A stretch of 64,000 bases of DNA from Cololabis saira (lineage: Eukaryota > Chordata > Actinopteri > Beloniformes > Belonidae): the NCBI RefSeq assembly GCF_033807715.1, contig NC_084596.1, positions 39,224,958 through 39,288,957 of the forward strand, in the 5' to 3' direction. Below are positions 11,265 through 24,131 of the stretch, one piece after another. Below the pieces are notes generated by a model. That model saw only the letters and a program-made list of their open reading frames with translations, was not told the DNA's origin and ran no database searches. Position numbers and translations under genes: made by a program. The stretch's first letter is position 1; each line of letters begins with the position of its first letter.

Positions 11265-13270
11265 TTAGGGCCTGAGCACTGACAGTGCGAAGGCCCTATT
11301 GTATCTGTAGGAATTTTTTTTATTTTTATTCTTTCTTTTATTCTATTTTTAATCCATTTCACTGACAGGGCCATGATTGTTATTAATTTAATTTCAATCA
11401 AGATATGCTGAAATAGCCCCAAATAAACATACTTTACATGTGTTATACATAATGGTTTTATATTAACTTGAGGTTAGGTATATTACTTATCATGGTTGTG
11501 ACATTAATGGGATAGTGTTGCATAGAGATGTCTAAAGAGAAAGATAGATACACAATGATAAAAACGAAATCACATTATGGGCACTTTTTATTATTTCACT
11601 TTAGTTTATAATTCATCTTCATTGTGGCATCATATAACACTGTTTTTAGTCATTTTGTGCACTTTTCAGCTCATTATATTGTATTTTTCTACATATTTGG
11701 GAAGACAAGGTTGCATCCACATTGGATTACGTCAGGTTTGTTTACATCAGGGGCCGCTGTTATTGGTCCAGCGCGATCACGTGACGCAGCCGCAGCGCTC
11801 CTCGACACAGGCGCCGCTGGAAAGAGTCCCGCTATTAAAATAACGATTGTGAAAATACTTCCTAGAAATCCGAGTTCAACTTTTTATCCTATGCATGAGG
11901 CTCCTTTTAAGAAATGAGACTCTCTAGCGCCACCCTTCGCCACGATGGCCATCGGGGGTACTGCAGCCAACAGCGAAGCCGGCACGGGAGAACGTGCATG
12001 CAGCGTCATGTGACGTCACATCCGCAGGACAGCGCAGGAAATTCGGCCCCCGCATTGCAGCACCTTTTGCAGCACACAGCCTGTTCAAGGCAATGGAGAG
12101 ATACACTAGAGGGCTCATTCTTTTTGGAACGCTTCATCTGACATTACTAGAAAACTTAAAACGTATACGAATTCTTTTCATAAATCCTGCCTCAAGCTCC
12201 TTTAACATAAAGTTATTTTTTTTAAAGTGAAAAGAATGTAGACCCCAGACGTGGGAGCGAGATGAAACGAAAAGGTGGGTGACCTGACGGCCTACTGTGG
12301 CGACGCTAGACGCCAAAAAGCGCGCCCACCCTTCATCTGATTGGTTCAGACAGAAAAAACTTTGTGCCTCAAGCCCCATAATACGGTTTGAGGTACATGC
12401 ACGAAAATCGGTACACACCTGTATCATGTCACAACTTAAAGAAAAGTCTCTTGGCACCATGGCCAAAACCGAACAGGAAGTCGGCCATTTTGAACATTAT
12501 GAATTAATCGCGTAATTTTGGCGCAATTTATACTAATCCTTCGGCAGTTAATACGGCCCGAACCGTAAAGTGCACCCAGGTGTGTTATACATCAAAATAT
12601 GCGTCTCCATCCTGCGACGACACGCATTACTTTTCTCTTCAAAAGCGTTAACGTGGCAACGCTAGATGCCAAAAAGCGCGCCCCCCCTTCATCTGATTGG
12701 TCCATATTTGATAGTTCCCCAAAAGTCACCAAATTTTGCATGCAAGCCAGGCCTGGCGATAAATTTGATATTTCATGGTTTGCATTAATGGACGTGGCCT
12801 AACGGCTCAACAGCGCCCCCTAGAATACTTTTCTCTGCCATAACTTTTGAATGGTTTGACATAAAGACTCGTGGGTGGTGTCATCGAACTCGGTATTGAG
12901 TCATTGACCATAATTGGTGAAAATTAGCCCCGCCCCTTCTTCTGATTGGTTGTCCCTATTTTCTGCTATAACTTTTGAATCGTTTGACATAGAGAGTCGT
13001 GGGTGGTGTCATCGGACTCGGTATTGAGTCCTTGACCATAATTGGTGAAAATTAGCCCCGCCCCTTCTTCTGATTGGTTGTCCCTATTTTCTGCTATAAC
13101 TTTTGAATCGTTTGACATAGAGAGTCGTGGGTGGTGTCATCGGACTCGGTATTGAGTCCTTGACCATAATTGGTGAAAATTAGCCCCGCCCCTTCTTCTG
13201 ATTGGTTGTCCCTATTTTCTGCTATAACTTTTGAATGGTTTGACATAAAAACTCGGGGGTGTCGTCACGG
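11265..13270. repeat. Teleost dispersed repeat block with 128-bp tandem units
   Basis: It begins GGGCCTGAGCACTGACAGTG and GCGAAGGCCCTATTG, a motif I know as a widespread teleost repeat. Toward its end, 12835 to about 13262, a 128-bp unit starting CTG(C/T)(C/T)ATAACTTTTGAAT recurs at 12835, 12963, 13091 and 13219 (about 3.3 copies). A MITE is nested at 11885-12201. No intact coding frame was seen. Confidence 0.6.
11885..12201. mobile_element. MITE copy (pair of 42857-43203)
   Basis: This stretch from GAGGCTCCTTTTAAGAAATG to GCCTCAAGCTCCTTTAA is about 85% alike by eye to 42857-43203. It lacks the outer left end present in the other copy. Confidence 0.7.
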
Positions 13271-13630
13271 TTAAACGGTTAAACGCATATAATCAGATAT
13301 TCTACAGTTAGAGTTGAGGGACTGCTTACTACTTCTTGGCAAATGACAATCTGAAACTAGCGCATCCTCCTGTGCTTCCTGTAAGTCTATGTGTAACCAG
13401 AGCTTTCGCTGAAGCCTAAAGGTTTTATGTTTGACGTTAAATACAAAACTTTTTACTCTGAAAAAGGCTCTGGGATGAAGATTTTCTTTTCTTTGGAGAA
13501 AGATTGTGGATTCTTGTAACTGAGGGAACATTCTAGCTAAAATCTGCGATTAAACTCAGGTCAGACAGTCTCAGACGGTCCACCAACTCTAATATAAAAC
13601 TATATTTGAGTTGGTGGACGCATCAAAAGG

Positions 13631-13680
13631 AAAAATGAGGAACGCTTCACGAATTTGCGTGTCATCCTTGCGCAGGGGCC

Positions 13681-13721
<41 letters not shown>

Positions 13722-13736
13722 ATACCGAAGTAACAC
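13631..13736 (-). ncRNA. U6-like spliceosomal snRNA (variant or pseudogene)
   Basis: The minus strand matches vertebrate U6 almost perfectly from CACATATACTAAAATTGG through the ACAGAGA box (GATACAGAGAAG), GATTAGCATGGCCC and the 3' end GCGTTCC followed by T5. The 5' stem-loop differs: GTGTTACTTCGGTATCAC in place of GTGCTCGCTTCGGCAGCAC. It still folds on a UUCG loop with changed pairs. An AT-rich TAAATA lies about 25-30 bp upstream; no clear PSE was seen. It may be a functional variant or a pseudogene. Confidence 0.85.
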
Positions 13737-13739
13737 AAC

Positions 13740-14530
13740 AGAGAGGTGTCTGTGAACCGTATTTAGTTACCCCGGGTATCAGACCCTAGAGTCACATGGC
13801 TGCCTCACCGGAGGGCAGAAATGGGCTCTAATGGGATAAAAACAACTCAAAAACTAGTATTGCAACTTCACTGCACAGATATATACATTTAACAACTCAT
13901 CCATTTCCCAATGTGACAAGATCTGGTTCTGATCTGTCACATTTAGCCTCAGCTTTCTCTTTAAAACATGCAGTGAGCTGAAGGGAGAGAGAGCAGGCTC
14001 TCAGTCGTGATTGGGTGGCTGCAGAGACAAAGACGGGCTGATATGGCGTCCCTCCCCCACAGTAACCCGAGACGGCGGGTACCAGTAAACCATGAATAAA
14101 ACCTGCTCAGGGACTGAGAACTCCAGTACAACATAAACCAGAAGGCTAATCTGGATTCCTCCGGGCCTGGAGATACTCGTGTCCTGCTCGGATCACAAAC
14201 CTGGCTGTTTGTTGCACTGCAGAACAGATCTGGATCGGACATGAAGACGCTCTCGGGTTTTTTGTTAGTTCTGCTTAGAGCCTCTGTATTTAAATTAAGT
14301 GCATGTGAGTGATAGCGTTACTGAAGAAATGTTTTTCTGCTTTGATAATCTTTTGTTTTAAACTGAAATAAAAAGGAAGTCGTTTTTGTTTTTTGTTGTT
14401 GATGTAATGTCACTTGCCTGCCACTTGATGTCGCTGTCTGACCGCCCTCCTGCAGCCTGCCGGCGGATCCCAGCGCCTGAAAGGGAGAGGAATCCAGTTA
14501 ATAGGTTTTAAGCAAATGTAATGGGTACAC
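13740..14530. other. Intergenic, nothing clear
   Basis: No gene, RNA or repeat that I can support. The open frame of about 94 codons on the minus strand (14242-13961) lacks any recognisable feature. Confidence 0.4.
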
Positions 14531-14532
14531 TA

Positions 14533-15115
14533 ATGCCGCGTTCCATTTGTCCTCGGAAGTGGGAATTTCCCAGTTCCCAGTCGGATTTTTCAACTGGAAC
14601 GCCCCTCGAAGTGGGATTTCCCACTGGGAAAGTGGGAGAGTCTTCACCACCCCCGAGTTCACGTTCCAAGATGGCTGCCCCGGTTGTAAACAGTAGAAGA
14701 GAGCTCTGTAAAAATTCGTAGCACTTCTTTCTAGTTTTGGTCACACTAAATCAGTATTGTTCGGCATATATATGCTGCTATAGTGTACTTAAAACCTCAT
14801 TTTGTACATTTCCGGTCTACATTTTATTTTACTGTCTATACTTTTTATTGTGTATACATTTCATTCTATTTTATTTTATCTCTTATATATTTGTTTTTAT
14901 ATTTGTAGGCTATTGTGTTGCACCAATCCCCATAACAAATTCCTCGTGTGAAAACTTGGCAATAAACCCCCTTTCTGATTCTGATTCTGATTCACATTTT
15001 TCATGTGGTATATGCGAACTACAAACTTGTTTTCCTACTTTGTAACTGGAACGCTGATAACTCGGCTGTGACGTCATTCCCAGGTCCGAGTTCCGAGGTA
15101 AATGGAACGCAGCAT
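14533..15115. mobile_element. MITE with inverted ends
   Basis: The left end is ATGCCGCGTTCCATTTGTCC and the inverted right end is ATGCTGCGTTCCATTTACC. Subterminal parts are also inverted (CCTCGGAA). A hAT element inserted exactly at its right end and duplicated its last 8 bases (CGCAGCAT). Confidence 0.7.
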
Positions 15116-17413
<2,298 letters not shown>

Positions 17414-17421
17414 CGCAGCAT

Positions 17422-18440
17422 AAGATCTAGATTGGATGTTTTTCTCAGCTGTGACAGTGAAAACACAATTTAAGAAGAGGGTAGTTATTTTGGATGCAGT
17501 TTACAAACACGTTCAAGAAGTTTACTGTCATCTGCAGCAGTAACACAAGGTTGTATTGAGCAATTAAAAACGTGTGACAAGGCATGCATTTAATAATAAT
17601 ATTAACACTAGAAGCAAATAAAAACAAGGAACTAGAAGCATAAACAACAAGAAAAAATTTACTAAAATCCGTATAAATAAGGGCAGGTCTGAGCAGATCT
17701 TGGTCCAGGACCAGGCCTCGGTCCTGGTCAAGCTCCAGGTCCTGCTCGGTAAAACACACACCTGACCTACATCAGGGTGTCTGTCGGACTCTAGTCCTGC
17801 ATGTTTTACATGTTTCCTGCATCAACACAGCTCCTTGTATCACCATGTGCTGCAGCAGGGCAGCATTTAAGACATGCAGGACTGAGTCCGAGACCCCTGG
17901 CCTACATACAAGCCCCTCCATTACTTCGCTTTGCATTAAAAATGTATTACCAATTAATTTAGGTCGAGTTTTTCTTTATATCATTAACACAAATCACATT
18001 ATTTAAGAAGTTACAGCGTTGTGACAGGTCATTTATTTTGATACAGTGTAACGATAAAAAAGTTTTGTAATTACATAAAATGGTATCGAGAGATATGAGT
18101 TATCTTCAAACCTTTATACGGCCCTTTATTCATAAGAATATCCAGCAGTTTGACGGTTTACAGGACAGAACAGCGACGTCGGCCAAATGTTTTATCCACT
18201 GCTCTGGTTTCACCCATAGACATATAAACGTAGACGCCCCACGGAGCTGCTGCGATACGTCAACGTCGCCGCCATATTGGATGTGGCAAGACTGCGCTGT
18301 AAACTAATACAAGTAAATGGACTTATTTTCATAAAGCGCCTTTCTACAAAGAAATTTACGTTTTACGTCTCATTTATTCATTCACACACGCACTAATATA
18401 CTTGGGAAACAGTTAGGCACCAAATATAATATATTTCATT
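17422..18440. other. Intergenic, nothing clear
   Basis: No supported gene. 18212-18290 resembles the repeat at 8928-9000. Confidence 0.4.
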
Positions 18441-18779
18441 TTCTCAGATGGCAAAAATAAGAACTTCATTGATCCCACAAAGGAGTAATTCATGTTATAT
18501 CAGCTATAGAGAACAAGGTAGTGCCGAAAAACAATATACATCAACAAAGCATATTTTACATAAACATGTTTAAATATTTTCAAGTAACAAAATAACATAT
18601 TTGAACCATTTTTCAGATTTTGTTACTTTACTTTTTAAAACAAAAAACAAAAATTAATATTTGTTTTGTTGATGAGATAATATGTTTCTCTATTTTTCTT
18701 ATTTTTGTGAGGGGGGATATATATTGTTTTTCGGCACTACCTTGTTCTCTATAGCTGATATAACATCAATTACTCCTAT

Positions 18780-21191
18780 TAGGCGGGTGCAGATATGAAA
18801 AAAAAGCACCTTACCCCAAAAAAATGGCAACAAAAGGGTTTTCAACAGTTTTCTGTAGCATTAGGTGTCCTTAATAACATACTAAAAGTCTGCCAAAGTC
18901 TGACCACTAAAAAGGTGTCATTTTCAATATGGCGTCCCAGATGGTCAAAATCACCCTAAAATGTGTATAGCTCCTTTATTATATACCCTAGACAAGTAAT
19001 TTTTGTGTCTAATCCTATGTTTATGAGGCCTGGGAATCCACTGGTCTTGTCCAAACTGCAGAGATACACTTACATAATTATGAAATCCAATATTTTGTAT
19101 TTGCCCTATTAAAACCATCTGAAAAGGTCACCCATTTCAGGTGAGGAGTATCAGTTAATTATTGACAGGTTGTGGATAGCTCTGTGGATCAAATTTGTCC
19201 TAAACTAAATACATCTTTAGACTTTTTCCTATACATAAAATAAATATTTTTTTCTAGGCTGAAACAATCCCACCAACTGAACAGTATGTCCTTGATGGTG
19301 GCTCCCTGATTCATCGCTTGCATGGAAGAGGGGTGACAGTTATGGTGCCATTGCACAGTCATATGCAGACTTTACGATAAAGCATTATGGTAAAGCAACT
19401 GTTGTCTTTGATGGTTATAGTGAAGGTCCTTCTATCAAAGACAATACACATCAGCGGCGCAGGCAACATGCACACCCGGTTATTAGCTTGGATGCAAATA
19501 CTGAGTTTGTTGGAAGAAAGGATGACTTCCTATCCAGATCCAGTAACAAACAAGGGCTTATTCTTCTTGTCCCTGAGGAACTGCAGAAGAAGGGCTGTAC
19601 TGTCATCAATGCACCAGGGGATGCAGATGTGGACATTGTCAAGGCTGCAGTCCAAGCGTCACAACATCAGCCCACAACCTTGATAGAGGAAGATACAGAT
19701 TTACTTGTTCTTCTTCTCTACTATGGTGAGACGAGCAATAGAGGCCTTTATTTTCGTTCAGATAAGTCAAAAGTACCCAAGGTGTATGACATCAAGCGAG
19801 ATGCAAAGGTCCTGGGTAAAGACTTGTGTTGTCTGTTGATGTTTGTTCATGCCTTCACAGGCTGATACAACATCACGCATTTTTGGTGTTGGGAAGAAAA
19901 CTGCTTTCCAGAAACTTGTGAATGGGGAAACGACCATCCAGGCATGTGCGAATGGATTTGCACTACCAAAGCAAGCAAAAGCTGCCATAGAGGACCTTGG
20001 GAGCAAGGCGATGGCAGTCATGTTTGGTGGCAAGAATACCGATGCACTTGCATCTTTGCGCTACAATCTTCTCAGCAAGAAAATTGTGTCTGCGAAGGCA
20101 TTTGTTACCCCAGAACATCTCCCTCCTACAGAGTCCTCAACGAAATATCATTGCCAAAGAGTTTATTACCAGATCATGGTGTGGACTGAAATGGATAGTG
20201 ATATGAATCCTGTTGATTGGGGATGGAAATTGGAGGACAATCGTTTTCTGCCAGTTATGACAAAAAAAGCTGCTGCCCCAGAGAGCCTCTTGCAGATGGT
20301 CCACTGTAATTGCACAACTGCTTGCCGTACACAACGTTGTAGTTGTAGAAGATATGGACTGCCCTGCATGCCTGCCTGTGGATCATGCCAAGTGGAAAAT
20401 TGTGAGAATCCACATAATCAAGCATTATGGGAGGAAGAGTGTGATGATGACTAATTGTTACTCCGGAGTGGAAAAAAGGAATAGAAAATATAAGTAAGAC
20501 GGTAAAAAAAAAAAAAAAAATCACAAAAAAAAACAAAAAAGAAAAAAAAAAAAAAAACACAAAAAAACTAAAAGAAAAAAAAACACAAAAAAAAAAATAA
20601 ATAAATAAAAATAAAATAAAAAAGGGGCTAGCGGTACTGAGCCTTCACGTGGCAGCCCTGTTTAGACTAATTTCACAGTACCACGTAGTAATAATTGATT
20701 TATTCCTCATTAGTATAAAAATTAATCTCCAGAAATCACCAGCAAATGTGAATTGAGAGAAACTTCATTTCCCCATGCATTGTGACATCTTTTTTATGGC
20801 ATGTGGAAAAAGGAGATTATGTTTGAAATGTTTTTCTTTGTTTTTTTTCATGTCTATGTACTGCATATTTCATTACATATTCGCTTAATATCAATTGTTT
20901 TTATACATAATTGTACTTGGATTACTTCACTATGATTTGTATATGCTTATTTTAATTCTAGATAATCAAATCATGGGGTTAGACACCAAGATTGCTTGTC
21001 TAGGATGAATAATGAGGGAATAATGGTATTTTTAGAGACTGGCGGCGGCCATTTTGAAAATCAGACCTTTCTAGTGGTCAGACTTTGGCAGACTTTTGAT
21101 ATGTTATTAAGTACACCTGATACTACAATAAACCATTGAGAAACCTTTTGTTGCAATTTTTTGGGGGTCAAACCATAACTGCACCCGCCTA
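18780..21191 (+). mobile_element. DNA transposon with long TIRs and a PIN-nuclease frame
   Basis: The terminal inverted repeats are about 150 bp, start TAGGCGGGTGCAG and share words such as AAAGTCTGCCAAAGTCTGACC. The flanking foldback arm gives the empty-site sequence and shows a 3-bp TSD, TAT. The only coding content is the nuclease-like frame at 19258-20454. 20500-20630 is A-rich. I do not recognise the superfamily. No DDE transposase is visible, so it may be non-autonomous or may carry a cargo. Confidence 0.75.
19258..20454 (+). pseudogene. FEN1/PIN-like nuclease with C-terminal CXC cluster, frameshifted
   Basis: After acceptor TTTTTCTAG the frame opens with VLDGGSLIHRL. It then shifts at about 19325 and again at about 19864, each consistent with a 1-2 base deletion, and runs to TGA/TAA-free text ending at 20454. 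Motifs in order: VFDGY; APGDADVDIV and EEDTDLLVL, the acidic motifs of FEN/XPG-type PIN nucleases; DTTSRIFGVGKKTAFQKL, a helix-hairpin-helix like that of FEN1; then HCNCTTACRTQRCSCRRYG, a tesmin-like CXC cysteine cluster. No N-terminal exon was found between the left TIR and 19257. The nuclease role is inferred from motif order. Similar proteins are multi-copy in fish and invertebrates as far as I recall, without an assigned function. Confidence 0.7.
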
Positions 21192-21225
21192 TATGTGGGA
21201 TCAATAAAGTTCTTATTTTATATAT

Positions 21226-21470
21226 AGAGCGCAGTCAGTGATCAAATTCAAACTTACTTGAATAAAGGTCATGAAACAAACAAAAGAAACGGAGCACAAC
21301 GCCAAGCCGACCCACGGGAGACAACAGCTGAGATGCAACAGGTGTGGAGATTACGCAGCAGAATCATCCCCTCCCCTTTCTACCTTTGCGTTCTCTGCTA
21401 AACCACACTGGCGAAAACTGACCACCAGGTGGCAGTTAAAACAATTTACCGTCATTTACACTCCAATCAT
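21226..21470. repeat. Duplicated segment, copy 1 (see 28380-28880)
   Basis: From TCAAATTCAAACTTACTTG to AACAATTTACC this is almost identical to 28667-28874. Both copies are preceded by GAGCGCAGTCAGTGA. About 275 bp that separate these parts in copy 2 are absent here. Confidence 0.85.
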
Positions 21471-21950
21471 CAGTGTTGGGGGTAACGCGTTACAAAAGTA
21501 ACGCAATTACAGTAATGTATTACTATTTGCTGTAACGCAGTAATATAACGCATTACTAATACATTTTCGGTAATATTTTACTCGTTACAATCTAAGTAAC
21601 GCGCGTTACAACGCATTTTAACCCGTTTAGCTGTTGTTTTTTAAAGAATTCACCAACACCGCGTCCGCGAGACATCCCAACAACAGAAAAAAGCGTTGGG
21701 AACGCGGCGCGGCGGAACGTAGCGCCGCTGGACACTGTTTGTGTGGGGACTGTTCAGTGAGCAGAGCCGGCAGGGAAAAGTCAACAGTGCGGCGTGTCCA
21801 CGTGTAACTTAAATCTACCATGGTCTCAGCGTTAGGGCTCGGCCAAGCGAGGCTTTATTAATATATGGGCTTTATACATTTATTAAATATATATGAGCGC
21901 GGAGTCGGCGAGGAGCCCGAGCCGGGCTCACAGTCAGTCGCGCTGTGAGA

Positions 21951-22072
21951 GCGGATTTATGGTTCCGCGTTAAATTGACGCAGAGCTTTCGCCGTAGGGT
22001 ACGCAGTAGTTCGCGTAACCCACGGCGTATGGCCTGCGTTGGTGTAACGCGGAACCATAAATCAGCCTTAAA
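21951..22072. repeat. Palindromic short element (GGTTCCGCGTTA type)
   Basis: The ends are GGATTTATGGTTCCGCGTTA and, inverted, GGCTGATTTATGGTTCCGCG. The same family occurs at 31530-31585, 37485-37860 and 54219-54341. Confidence 0.75.
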
Positions 22073-22276
22073 CCACACCTGCAGCCCATCAGGAGGAGAG
22101 GTTAAAACAGCTGCGAGTTGTTGATTGCTGGTTCATTTTGTTAACTCTGAGAGCTTTATTGGTTTGTTTGTTAGCTTGCTGGTGTTTTTTTTTCTCTCTG
22201 GGAGTTATTTATGAAGAAGTTCTGAGTTCCGTGTGAGCAGTAGCCTATTCGAGTTGAGAGGGGATGAGGGGTGATG

Positions 22277-22500
22277 TGATGGCACCCCCCCTGAAATAAA
22301 AACGGTCCAAATCACCCCTGAAATAAAAACGGTCCAAATCATCCCCCCTGAAATAAAAACAGTCCAAATCATCCCCCCCTGAAATAAAAACGGTCCAAAT
22401 CATCCCCCCTGAAATAAAAACGGTCCAAATCATCCCTGAAATAAAAATGGTCCAAATCATCCCCCCTGAAATAAAAACAGTCCAAATCATCCCCCCTGTA
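22277..22500. repeat. Tandem repeat of about 29 bp
   Basis: Eight or so units of CCTGAAATAAAAACGGTCC plus AAATCATCCCC, with variable C-run length. Its minus-strand open frame is a by-product. Confidence 0.9.
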
Positions 22501-23040
22501 AAACTGCCATCCCTCCTTTCCATCCCTTATGTCATTTCATCAATGAATGTGGTTTTACTGCTATTTCAACATTTAGAGTCATCACCAGAAAAATAACACC
22601 AGAAAAATAACTTATTTGACAATTTTCACCTGTTTCAAGTAAATTTTCACTTGAAATAAGTAGAAAAATCTGCCAGTGGGACAAGATTTATCTTTTTTTG
22701 CTATTTTGTTGAAAGTAACTCAAAAGTAATACACAAGTAGTGTAACGCATTACAATTCAGATATAGTAATATTGTAATGTAACTAATTACTTTCAAATGA
22801 CAGTAACTAGTAATATATAATGTATTATATTTTGGATGTAATTTGCCCAACACTGCCAATCATGTTATGATAATTCATGACCATGAGAATCATACATGAT
22901 TTATTTTTTTTGTTTTACAGTTCTCTTGGGAGTCGTTGCTCCTCTACTTGATGTCGCAACTTTCTACACCTCACATGGTTGTGTACCAGTTTGGCGACGG
23001 ATTTACTCTCACCAATAAGCCAAAACCTGTTGGTTCTGAG

Positions 23041-23992
23041 CATGGGCGTCAGTTTGATTTCAGAAGTGCTGGGGACATTTACCATAAACCTGAGTAAGGT
23101 TTGAAAAGTGCTGGGTACGAGCTAGGCCCATTACTTCCGAATTGAGGTTTCATGATAAATAATAGGCATTGCATTAGATGATGCGTATTGACGCGATATT
23201 GTCCCCATATTAAAAGCCATCTGCGCGGTCTTATTTAGGTCGTCGGAAACATCATGGGTTGGGACAATTCGTCATGGGTAGGCCCTATTCGTATTTCAAA
23301 ATCCGCATTTCAGTACAAGACACGATTTCGGTAATTGCACAGCCCTTGACACACCAACAAATCTCAGACAAACCTCGACCAAGCAAGAGCGCATCAGGAG
23401 ACGTAGCCTGGCAAACAGCCCTTGCCCTTACAAAGTTTTCAAACATTGCCAGGCTATGAAACGTCAGGCAAGAGTGAACGAGCAGCAACCCCTCTGTGAA
23501 ATAAGTTTTCATTAATTGTCTTTTTTGTGTATCTCGCCTGATATGCATCATGAACACTGACGAATCTTCACCTGCAACACCAGCGACTTCTTTCATCGCT
23601 CGTTACACTGTAACAGACTGCAGACCGCAAGCGCAGTATGTGAGAGCGGAGCGGATTCAACATAGTTGCTAACAGGAATGGGGGCTGATGGCAAGCGCAT
23701 TCATACAAGGAGAGTGAAAGCAGAGCGGAGCAAATAGTCTTTGGTTAGGAGAATGCCATGATATACAATTATAGTTTTTAGGAAAGCAGTCACTAGGAGG
23801 GCGAGGCCTGGCTAGGGGAGGGGCGTTCTTGAGCAGCTTCTGAACCAAAATTCAGCTTCTGCACCAAAAGCGGCGTTTGCACTTTCACTACTTAATTTTT
23901 TTTTTTTTTTTTAAGTGGTGGGGACAAATCTGCTCGTCAGACAAAGTGGTAGGGACGCGTCCCCACTGTCCCCGGCGAAAATGACGCGCCTG
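23041..23992. mobile_element. hAT-type element in the BEL/Pao integrase (TSD GTTCTGAG)
   Basis: The left end is CATGGGCGTCA and the inverted right end is CAGGCGCGTCA. Perfect 8-bp TSDs are at 23033-23040 and 23993-24000. Removing it and one TSD restores continuous BEL/Pao integrase text across the break. No transposase frame. Confidence 0.85.
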
Positions 23993-24131
23993 GTTCTGAG
24001 CTCCATTTGAGTTTGGCTTCGGCCTTGATGGAAAATTGTTTTATGATAATGGGACAGAATGAGCATGGTAATGTGAGAGTTCTCTGGAAGGATGACTGGG
24101 TGTTTTACTTTTCGGCTGAGGGATGATTCCT

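Larger units (their letters stand above)
18445..21225. mobile_element. Foldback MITE split by a larger transposon
   Basis: The left arm 18445-18540 (AACTTCATTGATCCCAC then GTAGTGCCGAAAAAC) recurs inverted at 18718-18779 and 21192-21225. The right arm is interrupted by the element at 18780-21191. Removing that insert and one TAT rebuilds a right arm that matches the left arm through the break. Confidence 0.8.
21471..22855. mobile_element. hAT-type element (8-bp TSD CCAATCAT)
   Basis: The ends are CAGTGTTGGGGGTAACGCG and, inverted, CAGTGTTGGGCAAATTAC. Perfect TSDs are at 21463-21470 and 22856-22863. It contains a palindromic MITE (21951-22072) and a tandem repeat of about 29 bp (22277-22500). 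No transposase frame. Confidence 0.88.

Noticed and set aside
22245..22523. Repeated WTVFISGG frame
   Set aside because: Translation of the 29-bp tandem repeat.
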